From Balneolales bacterium (GTDB taxonomy: Bacteria > Bacteroidota > Rhodothermia > Balneolales > Balneolaceae), in assembly GCA_030830725.1 (NCBI GenBank), contig JAURMN010000091.1, positions 1 through 5,094 of the forward strand: 5,094 bases of DNA, written 5' to 3'. The notes beneath the pieces are model-generated. The model worked only from the letters and a program-made list of their open reading frames with translations, was not told the DNA's origin and did no database searches. This document shows, in pieces, positions 1 through 5,094 of this stretch; within the stretch, counting starts at the first letter, position 1, and each line of letters begins with the position of its first letter. The translations under genes were made by a program, and so were the position numbers.

Positions 1-125
1 GGGGTGATCTAATCGGACTGTCCGGAACACGGGAATCCGCTCGGGGTGAAGTGGTTTTCTTCCTCGTAAGGGAGGGTACTCAGAATGTAAATCCGGTTGG
101 TTGGCTGAGTCCCTCTTCAAAATAA
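1..125 (+). CDS. C-terminal end of an EnvC-like LytM/M23 family protein (5' end outside window)
   Basis: Only the last 40 codons are present, in the frame starting at base 3 and ending with TAA at 123-125. The translation has the look of the end of a peptidase M23 (LytM) domain: a GDLIGLSG turn, a hydrophobic strand VVFFLVREG, then NVNPVGWL, which matches the usual 'G-x-x-VNPxxWL' ending of EnvC and NlpD type proteins. These envelope proteins either cleave peptidoglycan or, when catalytically dead, activate amidases during cell division. Active M23 enzymes carry an HxH zinc motif just before the last strand. Here that place reads GEVVFF, with no histidine, so this copy is probably degenerate like E. 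coli EnvC. The stop lies eight bases before the ATG of the membrane protein gene, so the two are probably co-transcribed. The fragment is short, so the family call is likely but not certain. Confidence 0.65.
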   Translation, partial: GDLIGLSGTRESARGEVVFFLVREGTQNVNPVGWLSPSSK

Positions 126-133
126 TCCATACG

Positions 134-487
134 ATGATTCGACTTTTTGCTTACCTCAACTTCTCACTGGTCCTATCCACAGCCTTGATTCTCAGTTCAA
201 ATGCATTCTTATTGAGAACTTTCGACGGATTGGGCTGGTTGGTTGGAGTTGCGTTCTCCACAAGTGTCTTGTACTTTTTGCTGAGCCGTAAAGTCCTAAC
301 CCGCTACATGCAGAAGGAACAGGCCTTTCCTCATTCTGAATGGGGCCTGAGTGGAGTCTTCGCACTACCACCATTGACTTGGATCTCTCTGAATTATGAA
401 CTTACTACTCTTGAGCCAGTCCTCATCTTGTTCTTGATCTTCATCTCACTACTGATTAGTACCGCAATCTCATCTAAACCCTCATAA
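134..487 (+). CDS. Small four-helix integral membrane protein of unknown function
   Basis: This 117-residue protein has four predicted membrane segments, at about residues 5-27, 32-50, 70-87 and 94-113. A basic stretch (SRKVLTRYMQK, about 51-61) lies between the second and third and is probably cytoplasmic. I do not recognise the family and see no catalytic motif. The ATG at 134 is preferred because it comes eight bases after the stop of the upstream gene. The longer reading frame from TTG at 101 would overlap that gene by 25 bases. Neither start has a recognisable Shine-Dalgarno sequence at a workable distance. The gene sits between an EnvC-like gene and a secreted peptidase gene (seven-base gap), so an envelope role is plausible but is inferred only from context. 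Confidence 0.7.
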   Translation: MIRLFAYLNFSLVLSTALILSSNAFLLRTFDGLGWLVGVAFSTSVLYFLLSRKVLTRYMQKEQAFPHSEWGLSGVFALPPLTWISLNYELTTLEPVLILFLIFISLLISTAISSKPS

Positions 488-494
488 ACTCACT

Positions 495-1931
495 ATGGCA
501 AAACGACTGCTTTTTTTTATCCTCATTTCGCTGATCATCACGCCCTTCCAACTCTTTGCTCAATCGGCACCTGGGACTACATCGGCTGTGACTGCGGTGA
601 ACACCGGTTCTCCAGATCAGACACCTTCACGCTTGGCGCTCTCCAGCCATTACGAATTATATGAAATTGGGGAATCCCCTCAGGCGGATCGGATTCTGAA
701 GGATCTTGAGGTTCTGGTTTCCTTTGGAACTCGTCATACGATGTCAGATACGCTCTCCGAAACCCGGGGAATCGGTGCAGCGAGACGTTGGATTTTTGAT
801 GAGTTTAAGAGAATCTCTGAGGAATGTGGAGGATGCCTGGAGGTCTTTTATGTCTCAGGGATCGTGAGTGGAGAGCAACGCATTCCGAATCCTACAAATG
901 TGGTAAATGTGGTTGCAGTGCAATGGGGCACCACAGATCTAATGAGAATGGCACTGATGGCCGGGGATATTGATTCCCGAGTGTCGGATGGAATGGACTT
1001 TACCTCCGATTCCCCCGGTGCCAATGATAATGCAACAGGTGTAGCCGGTGCACTCGAAGCAGCTCGGGTACTGACGAAGTACACGTTTCCAAGTACGATT
1101 GTGTATGCGGCACTTTCAGGGGAAGAACAGGGGCTGTTTGGCGGGGAAATCCTTGCAAAATATGCCCTCGAAAATGGATGGGATATCAATGCCGTACTCA
1201 ACAACGATATGATTGGGAATATTGAAGGAATAAATGGGGTGATGGATAACCGCACCTTTCGTGTTTTTTCGGAAGGCACAAGAGCGGTCGAATCTGAGCG
1301 TGATGCCCGTTTCAGACGTTTTACTGGAGGTGAAGTGGACTCTCCTTCCCGAAATCTGGCCCGTTACATCAAAAAATTAGGCGAGAATTATCTCTATAAC
1401 ACCGAAATTATGATGGTTTACAGACTGGATCGTTTCGGTCGTGGTGGTCATCACCGTCCCTTTAATGAGGCGGGTATTCCAGGGGTTCGAATCATGGAAA
1501 CATGGGAACACTATGACCGTCAACATCAGGATTTGCGGATCGAAAATGGGATTAGCTATGGTGACGTCTTGGAGAAAGTAGATATGGAGTACGTTGCCAA
1601 AGGTACAGGCCTGAACGCCATTACGCTGGCATCTCTCGCGGCCTCTCCTCCACCACCAGCCAATGTGAGGATTCTGGGCGCTGTGCAACCCAGCACAACC
1701 TTATTGTGGGATAAAGCTGATCCCGAAACAAATCCGAATGTAAAGGGGTATATCGTCCATTGGAGATTGACCGATCAACCGATGTGGCAGTGGCACCGTT
1801 TTGTTGGAGACGTGTCTGAATTTACACTTGAGAATATTGTCATCGACAATTACTACTTCGGCGTAAGTGCAGTTTCAGAGACAGGATTTGAGTCTCCGGT
1901 TGTCTTTCCAGGACCGGCTGGGAGTTTTTAA
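495..1931 (+). CDS. Secreted M28 family zinc metallopeptidase with C-terminal fibronectin-III-like domain
   Basis: The protein has 478 residues. It starts with a signal peptide (MAKR, a hydrophobic core to about residue 20, likely cleavage after A22), so it is exported. Residues about 60-380 form an M28 aminopeptidase-like domain. M28 enzymes use two zinc ions, usually to remove N-terminal residues from peptides. Expected active-site residues are visible: D178 in GANDN (bridging ligand), E210-E211 in SGEEQG (general base and ligand), D238 in NNDMIGN, and H320 in GGHHRPF. The first ligand, normally His in GHxDS, is Asp here (D158 in GDIDSR). After a proline-rich linker (PPPP, 385-388), residues about 388-470 resemble a fibronectin type III domain (VHWR, YYFGVSAV). 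ATG 495 is the only good start because the signal peptide begins there. The gene follows the membrane protein gene by seven bases and is likely co-transcribed with it. The exact substrate is unknown. Confidence 0.92.
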   Translation: MAKRLLFFILISLIITPFQLFAQSAPGTTSAVTAVNTGSPDQTPSRLALSSHYELYEIGESPQADRILKDLEVLVSFGTRHTMSDTLSETRGIGAARRWIFDEFKRISEECGGCLEVFYVSGIVSGEQRIPNPTNVVNVVAVQWGTTDLMRMALMAGDIDSRVSDGMDFTSDSPGANDNATGVAGALEAARVLTKYTFPSTIVYAALSGEEQGLFGGEILAKYALENGWDINAVLNNDMIGNIEGINGVMDNRTFRVFSEGTRAVESERDARFRRFTGGEVDSPSRNLARYIKKLGENYLYNTEIMMVYRLDRFGRGGHHRPFNEAGIPGVRIMETWEHYDRQHQDLRIENGISYGDVLEKVDMEYVAKGTGLNAITLASLAASPPPPANVRILGAVQPSTTLLWDKADPETNPNVKGYIVHWRLTDQPMWQWHRFVGDVSEFTLENIVIDNYYFGVSAVSETGFESPVVFPGPAGSF

Positions 1932-1943
1932 TTGAATGCTAAA

Positions 1944-1963
1944 GGCTGGGATGATCCTCAGCC
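1944..1963. terminator. Possible hairpin between convergent genes
   Basis: GGCTG at 1944-1948 pairs with CAGCC at 1959-1963. The inner GGA and TCC can extend the stem to eight pairs with one bulged base and a TGA loop. It lies in the 26-base gap between the converging peptidase and phosphatase genes and includes the stop codon of the latter. No strong T-run follows on either strand (the minus side reads TTTAGCATTC), so it is weak as an intrinsic terminator and could be chance. Confidence 0.22.
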
Positions 1964-3496
1964 AATCGCTTCGACAATTTCAACAGTTCGCTTCAGTTTT
2001 TTGGCTAAAAGTTCTGACTTCCGTGTAGCGCCCCAGAGTTCCAGCTCAGGATCAGACTGGGTATGGATGGCAATGGTGACCTTTTCCGGCTCCATTGTCA
2101 CCTGCAGAGATTTGACATTCTGGTAATGACTTCTGTCCAGCCCGTCTGCCACTCTGAGAATGCCGGCAAGTTTTTTGATTCTTTTCTTTACCTGACGCGG
2201 CAGTCCGGAATACAATTCATGCCTCTTATGCGGGGTCGAACGCCGATGATATCGAGCCACGTGGGCCATGATCTGGATCTCTTCATCTGAAAATCCCTTC
2301 AGATCCGCATTCAAAATAAGGTACAGTGCATGTTTGTGATGACTACTATGCGAAATGTGATACCCAATATCATGCAAAATAGCCGCATACTCCAGGAGTT
2401 CGCGATCCATATCCGTAAGGGCTAAGGCATCCCTGAATGGATCAAAAAGCTGAAGTGAAAGCGCACAAACATGCCTTGAGTGGGCTTCATGCCAATTACA
2501 CTTGCGTGCCAATTGGAAGATGCTTCTTCTCCGAGGATCCTTCTCGGTAATCAGAGGCTGCTCAGCTTTCATCATTTTTTTCATATAACGAATCAAAATT
2601 CCCTCACGAAGGGCTTGAGAAGAGATGCGAATGGCTTTAGCCCCGAAAGTTTGCAGGATTTCTTCCACCAGTACAACGCCGGCTTGGATCAGGTCAACTC
2701 GCTTCTCATCCAGGCCTTGGATTTTCTCTCGTTTGGATCGGTTAGCATTGACAATTTCTTCTTTCAATTCCGTGAATTCTTTTTTAGTGAACTCAAACTC
2801 GTTCAACGTAATCGGGATATCCTTGTTGCGCTTGAATAAAATCATTGCAGCAATGCTCTGCATCGTCCCAGAGGATCCGATCAGTACGCTATTTTTTCGT
2901 TCACCCCAAGCCTCGACTACCGGAAGAAGTTCATTGGCGATATGGGCTTTCATCTCCCGGATTTCCTCGGGTTCAACTGGATCATGATGCACAAAATCGG
3001 CGGTTAATCGCGCCACTCCGATTTTTCGACTGTCAAGCGCTTTTATTTCCTGCTGATCCGCAATGATAAACTCCACACTTCCACCTCCGATATCGGCAAT
3101 CATGTACTCTTTTTTGCCTAGTTTCATGCCATATTGAACCCCAAGGGCAATGAGCTCTGCCTCCAAAAGACCGGAAATCGCATTGATTTTGATTCCCGTC
3201 TCATCAATTGCCCGTTGAATAAAATCCCCGCCATTTTTGGCTTCACGAATTGCACTCGTAGCGTAAGCCAAAATGCGTTCTACATCTTGCCCATCACATA
3301 AAGCACGAATTTTTTTCAGCGCGGCAATACCTCGATCCATGGCCGATTCGGACAGATTTTCAAGATCTCCGTCATCCGCCAATAAAACCATTTCTTTTAG
3401 CGTATCGACAATCTCGTAATGCCCATCCGAAAAGAGATCCGCGAGAACCACATGAAACGAATTCGTACCCAGATCGATCGCGGCTACCCGTTTCAT
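1958..3496 (-). CDS. Ppx/GppA family phosphatase with C-terminal HD domain
   Basis: The family comprises exopolyphosphatases (Ppx) and pppGpp phosphohydrolases (GppA), cytosolic enzymes linking polyphosphate and stringent-response metabolism. The 512-residue reading from ATG 3496 matches the usual length of about 500. The N-terminal half has the ASKHA phosphatase motifs: the first phosphate loop AIDLGTNSFH (6-15), the SGLLEAELI segment with the likely catalytic Glu at E112, the second phosphate loop IADIGGGSVEF (133-143) and the GSSGT loop (207-211). The C-terminal half is HD-like, with H342, the pair H375-D376 in AAILHDIGYH, further histidines around 383-389 and 412-417, and D451 in RVADGLD. 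Sequence alone does not separate Ppx from GppA. ATG 3547 would add 17 residues (starting MTSTSDSQK); ATG 3496 was chosen because the family fold starts there. No Shine-Dalgarno sequence precedes either. The gene diverges from the hydrolase gene. Confidence 0.93.
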   Translation of the reverse strand: MKRVAAIDLGTNSFHVVLADLFSDGHYEIVDTLKEMVLLADDGDLENLSESAMDRGIAALKKIRALCDGQDVERILAYATSAIREAKNGGDFIQRAIDETGIKINAISGLLEAELIALGVQYGMKLGKKEYMIADIGGGSVEFIIADQQEIKALDSRKIGVARLTADFVHHDPVEPEEIREMKAHIANELLPVVEAWGERKNSVLIGSSGTMQSIAAMILFKRNKDIPITLNEFEFTKKEFTELKEEIVNANRSKREKIQGLDEKRVDLIQAGVVLVEEILQTFGAKAIRISSQALREGILIRYMKKMMKAEQPLITEKDPRRRSIFQLARKCNWHEAHSRHVCALSLQLFDPFRDALALTDMDRELLEYAAILHDIGYHISHSSHHKHALYLILNADLKGFSDEEIQIMAHVARYHRRSTPHKRHELYSGLPRQVKKRIKKLAGILRVADGLDRSHYQNVKSLQVTMEPEKVTIAIHTQSDPELELWGATRKSELLAKKLKRTVEIVEAIG

Positions 3497-3583
3497 GGGA
3501 AGCAGTGGAAATACAGGTGTTTTTTGAGAGTCAGACGTCGAGGTCATACAAAACGAACCAATAGGAATGAGTATCTTGTTAGC

Positions 3584-3589
3584 TATAAT
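3584..3589 (+). promoter_or_regulatory. Possible -10 element for the YheT-family hydrolase gene
   Basis: An exact TATAAT lies 17 bases before the ATG at 3607, in the divergent spacer. Transcription would start near 3596 and leave a leader of only about ten bases, which suits a gene without a Shine-Dalgarno sequence. I see no convincing -35 box at the usual distance. A Bacteroidota-style TAnnTTTG match is also absent, so this is only a candidate. Confidence 0.3.
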
Positions 3590-3606
3590 AAGGTACGACG
3601 AATACA

Positions 3607-4542
3607 ATGAACCCGGAACCCCAAAAAAATCCACTATTTTTCCCACCAGGTGGCCACCTTCAGACCATCGTGCGCTCCTATCTACCGGCAAACCCCGTTC
3701 TTCCAATTGTGAGAAAACGGATTGAACTCCCCGATGGAGACTTTTTGGATGTGGAGGTAAGTGGGGGAGAAAGAGATAAAACAAGACCGGTCGTCATTAT
3801 CCTTCATGGGCTGGAAGGATCTTCGTCACGGCCCTATATGCGTGCCATGGCGAATCACCTGAATCAATCCGGGTTTCAAACCGTTGCAATGAATTTCAGA
3901 GGGTGCAGTGGAGAACCCAACCGATCGAGAATTACCTATCATGCCGGGAAATATGATGATCTGGAGCAGGTGATTCATTGGGTAATCCAAACCTTACATC
4001 CGCCGACTCTGCATCTAACCGGGTTTTCTCTCGGAGCCAGTATTACCCTAAATTTTCTAATCCATTCAAATCTAAAGCGAACCATCGCTTCGGCTGTAGC
4101 CATCTCCGCACCACTTCAGCTGGGTGCTATTTCTGATGACTTGCAACATGGAATCCGTACGCTTTATCAATATTATTTTCTTCGTTCATTGCGGAATAAA
4201 AATCTTCAGAAAATATGTCAGTTTCCAGATTATCCTCGCTTTAGCGGCGCAACCCTACGAGAATTTGATGATCAGGTAACCGCTTCAGTACATGGATTTC
4301 AATCCGCTGAGCACTATTACGAAACCTGTTCAACAGGTCCTAAGTTAAAAGAGATTAGCACTCCAATCCGCCTCATTCATGCCCTTAACGATCCCATTTG
4401 TTTGCTTCCAACCGGTACGCTGGAAACGATAAATCATGGATGGGTAGAGTGGAGTGTTCAACGTGGTGGAGGACATGTAGCGTTTATGACGCTTCCAGGA
4501 GGGTGGCTTGGGCATGAAGTAGCTTCCTTTTTGAAGAAATAA
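3607..4542 (+). CDS. YheT-family alpha/beta hydrolase
   Basis: The 311-residue protein matches the YheT (former UPF0017) group of alpha/beta-fold hydrolases from end to end. The N-terminal signature GGHLQTIVRS (15-24) and the core block ILHGLEGSS (65-73), NFRGCSGEPN (96-105) and LREFDDQVTA (217-226) are typical. The catalytic triad can be read as S141 in the GFSLG elbow, D262 in HALNDP and H290 in GGGHVAF. No signal peptide is seen, so it is probably cytosolic. Family members are presumed esterases, but their physiological substrate is poorly established. The ATG at 3607 fits the family start; only a weak AAGG lies 13 bases upstream. The gene diverges from the Ppx/GppA gene. Its TAA stop lies inside the A-run that serves as the T-tract of the SRP RNA terminator on the opposite strand. 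Confidence 0.93.
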   Translation: MNPEPQKNPLFFPPGGHLQTIVRSYLPANPVLPIVRKRIELPDGDFLDVEVSGGERDKTRPVVIILHGLEGSSSRPYMRAMANHLNQSGFQTVAMNFRGCSGEPNRSRITYHAGKYDDLEQVIHWVIQTLHPPTLHLTGFSLGASITLNFLIHSNLKRTIASAVAISAPLQLGAISDDLQHGIRTLYQYYFLRSLRNKNLQKICQFPDYPRFSGATLREFDDQVTASVHGFQSAEHYYETCSTGPKLKEISTPIRLIHALNDPICLLPTGTLETINHGWVEWSVQRGGGHVAFMTLPGGWLGHEVASFLKK

Positions 4543-4559
4543 AAAAAGGGCAAGCCCTT
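4541..4559 (-). terminator. Intrinsic terminator at the 3' end of the SRP RNA
   Basis: Read on the minus strand, AAGGG-CUUG-CCCUU forms a five-pair stem with a CUUG tetraloop (4559 to 4546), followed by a T-run to 4541. The run of seven T (4547-4541) then meets the complement of the hydrolase stop codon. The stem uses the same CUUGCCC bases that close the terminal helix of the mature RNA, so the two folds exclude each other. No T-run follows on the plus strand, so it should act in one direction only. Confidence 0.5.
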
Positions 4560-4645
4560 CACATCACACCGCTACGACCTCCTACCGCTGCTACCTTCCG
4601 GTCCTGACGGATTTCAGAGGGAGCTGGTTGCGTGAAACTTGCCCC
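4548..4645 (-). ncRNA. ffs: Signal recognition particle RNA, small bacterial (4.5S) type
   Basis: The RNA is about 98 bases on the minus strand. It contains the hallmark of the SRP domain IV hairpin that binds Ffh: GUCAGGACCGGAAGGUAGCAGC, in two parts here as GUCAGGACC then GGAAGGUAGCAGC, with a GGAA tetraloop at plus 4599-4596. The ends close perfectly, 5' GGGCAAG with 3' CUUGCCC, and inner segments (UUCAC with GUGAA, CUCC with GGAG) continue the long hairpin. There is no Alu-like domain, so it is the short class. Ends are placed from the terminal helix and the following T-run and may be off by a few bases. It directs ribosomes translating membrane and secreted proteins to the membrane. It lies 99 bases downstream of the tRNA-Ala gene on the same strand. 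Confidence 0.93.
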
Positions 4646-4653
4646 ATGCCCTT

Positions 4654-4684
4654 GAAATTTGTTTTTGTCCTACGCTCTCTGCAA
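4654..4684 (-). promoter_or_regulatory. Possible promoter of the SRP RNA gene
   Basis: On the minus strand a TTG (4684-4682) is followed by 20 bases and then CAAATTTC (4661-4654). The latter is a partial match to the Bacteroidota -7 element TAnnTTTG: four of six fixed positions agree. Eight bases then separate it from the predicted RNA start at 4645. The spacing is right, but the -7 match is poor. The TTG also lies in an arm of the hairpin at 4675-4705. Read-through from the tRNA is the alternative. Confidence 0.3.
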
Positions 4685-4705
4685 TTGAACATCTTGCAGG
4701 GAGAG
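4675..4705. other. Inverted repeat (hairpin) between tRNA-Ala and SRP RNA
   Basis: CTCTCTGCAA (4675-4684) and TTGCAGGGAGAG (4694-4705) are complementary over ten pairs with a two-base bulge and a nine-base loop. A second small stem, CCAC-TTTT-GTGG, adjoins it at 4706-4717. No T-run follows on the minus strand, so it is not a standard terminator. It could be a processing structure in a tRNA-SRP RNA transcript, but this is inference. Confidence 0.4.
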
Positions 4706-4744
4706 CCACTTTTGTGGAAAAACAATCAAAAACAAAAAAAAGTG

Positions 4745-4818
4745 TGGAGCTACGGGGATTCGAACCCCGGACCTTCGCGCTGCCAGCGCGACGCTCTAGC
4801 CAGCTGAGCTATAGCCCC
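4745..4818 (-). tRNA. tRNA-Ala (anticodon GGC)
   Basis: The minus strand folds into a standard 74-base cloverleaf. The acceptor stem is GGGGCTA with TAGCTCC (one G-T pair) and the D-stem is GCTC with GAGC. The anticodon stem is TCGCG with CGCGA around the loop CTGGCAG, and the T-arm is CGGGG-TTCGAAT-CCCCG. The anticodon GGC lies at plus 4784-4782 and reads GCC and GCU alanine codons. The discriminator base is A (4745). The next bases are CAC, so CCA is not encoded and must be added by the CCA-adding enzyme. A run of eight T follows four bases after the tRNA end. Confidence 0.97.
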
Positions 4819-4924
4819 GAATGTAAGCTTGTTCTTTCGAAGTCGATGATCTGTTCCTAAAAAACGCACTCTACTGCGAACTATGCATTTAAAAAGAACA
4901 GGAATAAAGATTTTGAAAGGGCCA

Positions 4925-4957
4925 TAAATATACATTCAAAACAAAACAAAACACAAT
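4925..4957 (-). promoter_or_regulatory. Possible promoter for the tRNA-Ala (and SRP RNA) unit
   Basis: On the minus strand ATTG (4957-4954) is followed by 21 bases and TATATTTA (4932-4925). This differs from the Bacteroidota -7 consensus TAnnTTTG only in its last base. It would give a leader of about 100 bases before the tRNA. The region is AT-rich, so a chance match is quite possible. Confidence 0.25.
4937..4951. repeat. Three tandem copies of CAAAA
   Basis: CAAAA occurs three times in a row at 4937, 4942 and 4947, followed by a diverged CACAA. It lies in the spacer of the minus-strand promoter candidate at 4925-4957. It is too short to call anything but a simple-sequence repeat. Confidence 0.6.
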
Positions 4958-4966
4958 CTATCTTTT

Positions 4967-4998
4967 TTTGTAGGTCACATCCGGCTTGTGTATTTTTG
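4967..4998 (+). promoter_or_regulatory. Bacteroidota-type promoter pointing rightward out of the window
   Basis: TTTG (4967-4970), 20 bases, then TATTTTTG (4991-4998) match the Bacteroidota -33/-7 promoter consensus (TTTG, about 19-21 bases, TAnnTTTG) at every fixed position. Transcription would start near 5003-5008. No credible coding start follows within the window (the ATG at 5010 gives only 13 codons), so the target would lie beyond 5094. The remaining sequence from 4819 to 5094 shows no gene. Confidence 0.45.
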
Positions 4999-5094
4999 GT
5001 TACCTGTGTATGCATCGTTTTAAGTACGTAATATCCAATGTGCACATTTAACTGAATTTTTTCCCCTCACCGCATTAACCGGCGTGAAACATTA

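Noticed and set aside
71..90. GGAGGG at 71-76 with ideal spacing to ATG at 85, immediately followed by TAA.
   Set aside because: It lies inside the coding frame of the EnvC-like gene and gives a one-codon reading frame. It looks like coincidence.
101..133. Longer start (TTG at 101) for the membrane protein, adding 11 residues.
   Set aside because: It overlaps the upstream gene by 25 bases, uses a rare start codon and lacks a ribosome binding site. ATG 134 fits better.
848..1279. A 143-residue open frame antisense to the M28 peptidase gene.
   Set aside because: It is Ser/Pro/Ile-rich, has no recognisable domain and mirrors a clearly conserved coding region. It is a shadow frame.
2063..3066. 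Several plus-strand open frames of 73-120 codons opposite the Ppx/GppA gene.
   Set aside because: The minus strand carries a full family match throughout. These frames show no coherent domain and overlap one another.
3548..3784. Upstream extension of the Ppx/GppA reading frame to 3784.
   Set aside because: It would run through the divergent spacer and antisense to the start of the YheT-family gene. The added residues resemble no Ppx/GppA sequence.
4639..4935. Two open reading frames across the tRNA, one per strand (peptides containing RGFEPRTFALPA on plus and GAIAQLARASRW on minus).
   Set aside because: These are well-known false proteins produced by translating tRNA genes. The cloverleaf at 4745-4818 explains them fully.
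5010..5094. A short plus-strand ATG frame at 5010, a possible GTG start near the end, and a short open stretch on the minus strand at the edge.
   Set aside because: The ATG frame stops after 13 codons. The others run off the window with too few residues to judge.

Overview
The window looks like ordinary bacterial chromosome, most likely from the Bacteroidota or a close relative such as Balneolota or Rhodothermota. Four points suggest this. The M28 peptidase carries a GDIDSR motif that I associate with that lineage. None of the four complete genes has a convincing Shine-Dalgarno sequence. One promoter-like site near the right end fits the Bacteroidota consensus exactly (TTTG, 20 bases, TAnnTTTG). 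The tRNA gene does not encode its CCA end. The phylum call is an inference, not a proof.

Left part (1-1931, plus strand): three genes lie head to tail. First is the last 40 codons of a LytM/M23-type protein resembling EnvC. Eight bases later comes a 117-residue membrane protein of unknown family, and seven bases after that a secreted M28 metallopeptidase with a C-terminal fibronectin-III-like domain. The tight spacing suggests one operon directed at the cell envelope or exterior.

Middle (1958-4542): a Ppx/GppA phosphatase with a C-terminal HD domain lies on the minus strand and converges on the peptidase gene with a 26-base gap. It diverges from a YheT-family alpha/beta hydrolase on the plus strand. 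The two share a promoter region of about 60-110 bases. Ppx/GppA enzymes act on polyphosphate or pppGpp, while the role of YheT hydrolases is poorly defined. Nothing shows that the two cooperate.

Right part (4541-5094): two RNA genes lie on the minus strand, tRNA-Ala(GGC) and then the small signal recognition particle RNA (4.5S type). The SRP RNA terminator overlaps the stop codon of the hydrolase gene. The last 276 bases are AT-rich and hold no gene, only a plus-strand promoter-like site pointing out of the window and a short CAAAA repeat.

I found no mobile element, CRISPR array, or new defence or metabolic system. The most notable details are a His-to-Asp change at the first zinc-ligand position of the peptidase, the missing HxH motif in the LytM tail, and an alternative terminator fold built into the 3' end of the SRP RNA.
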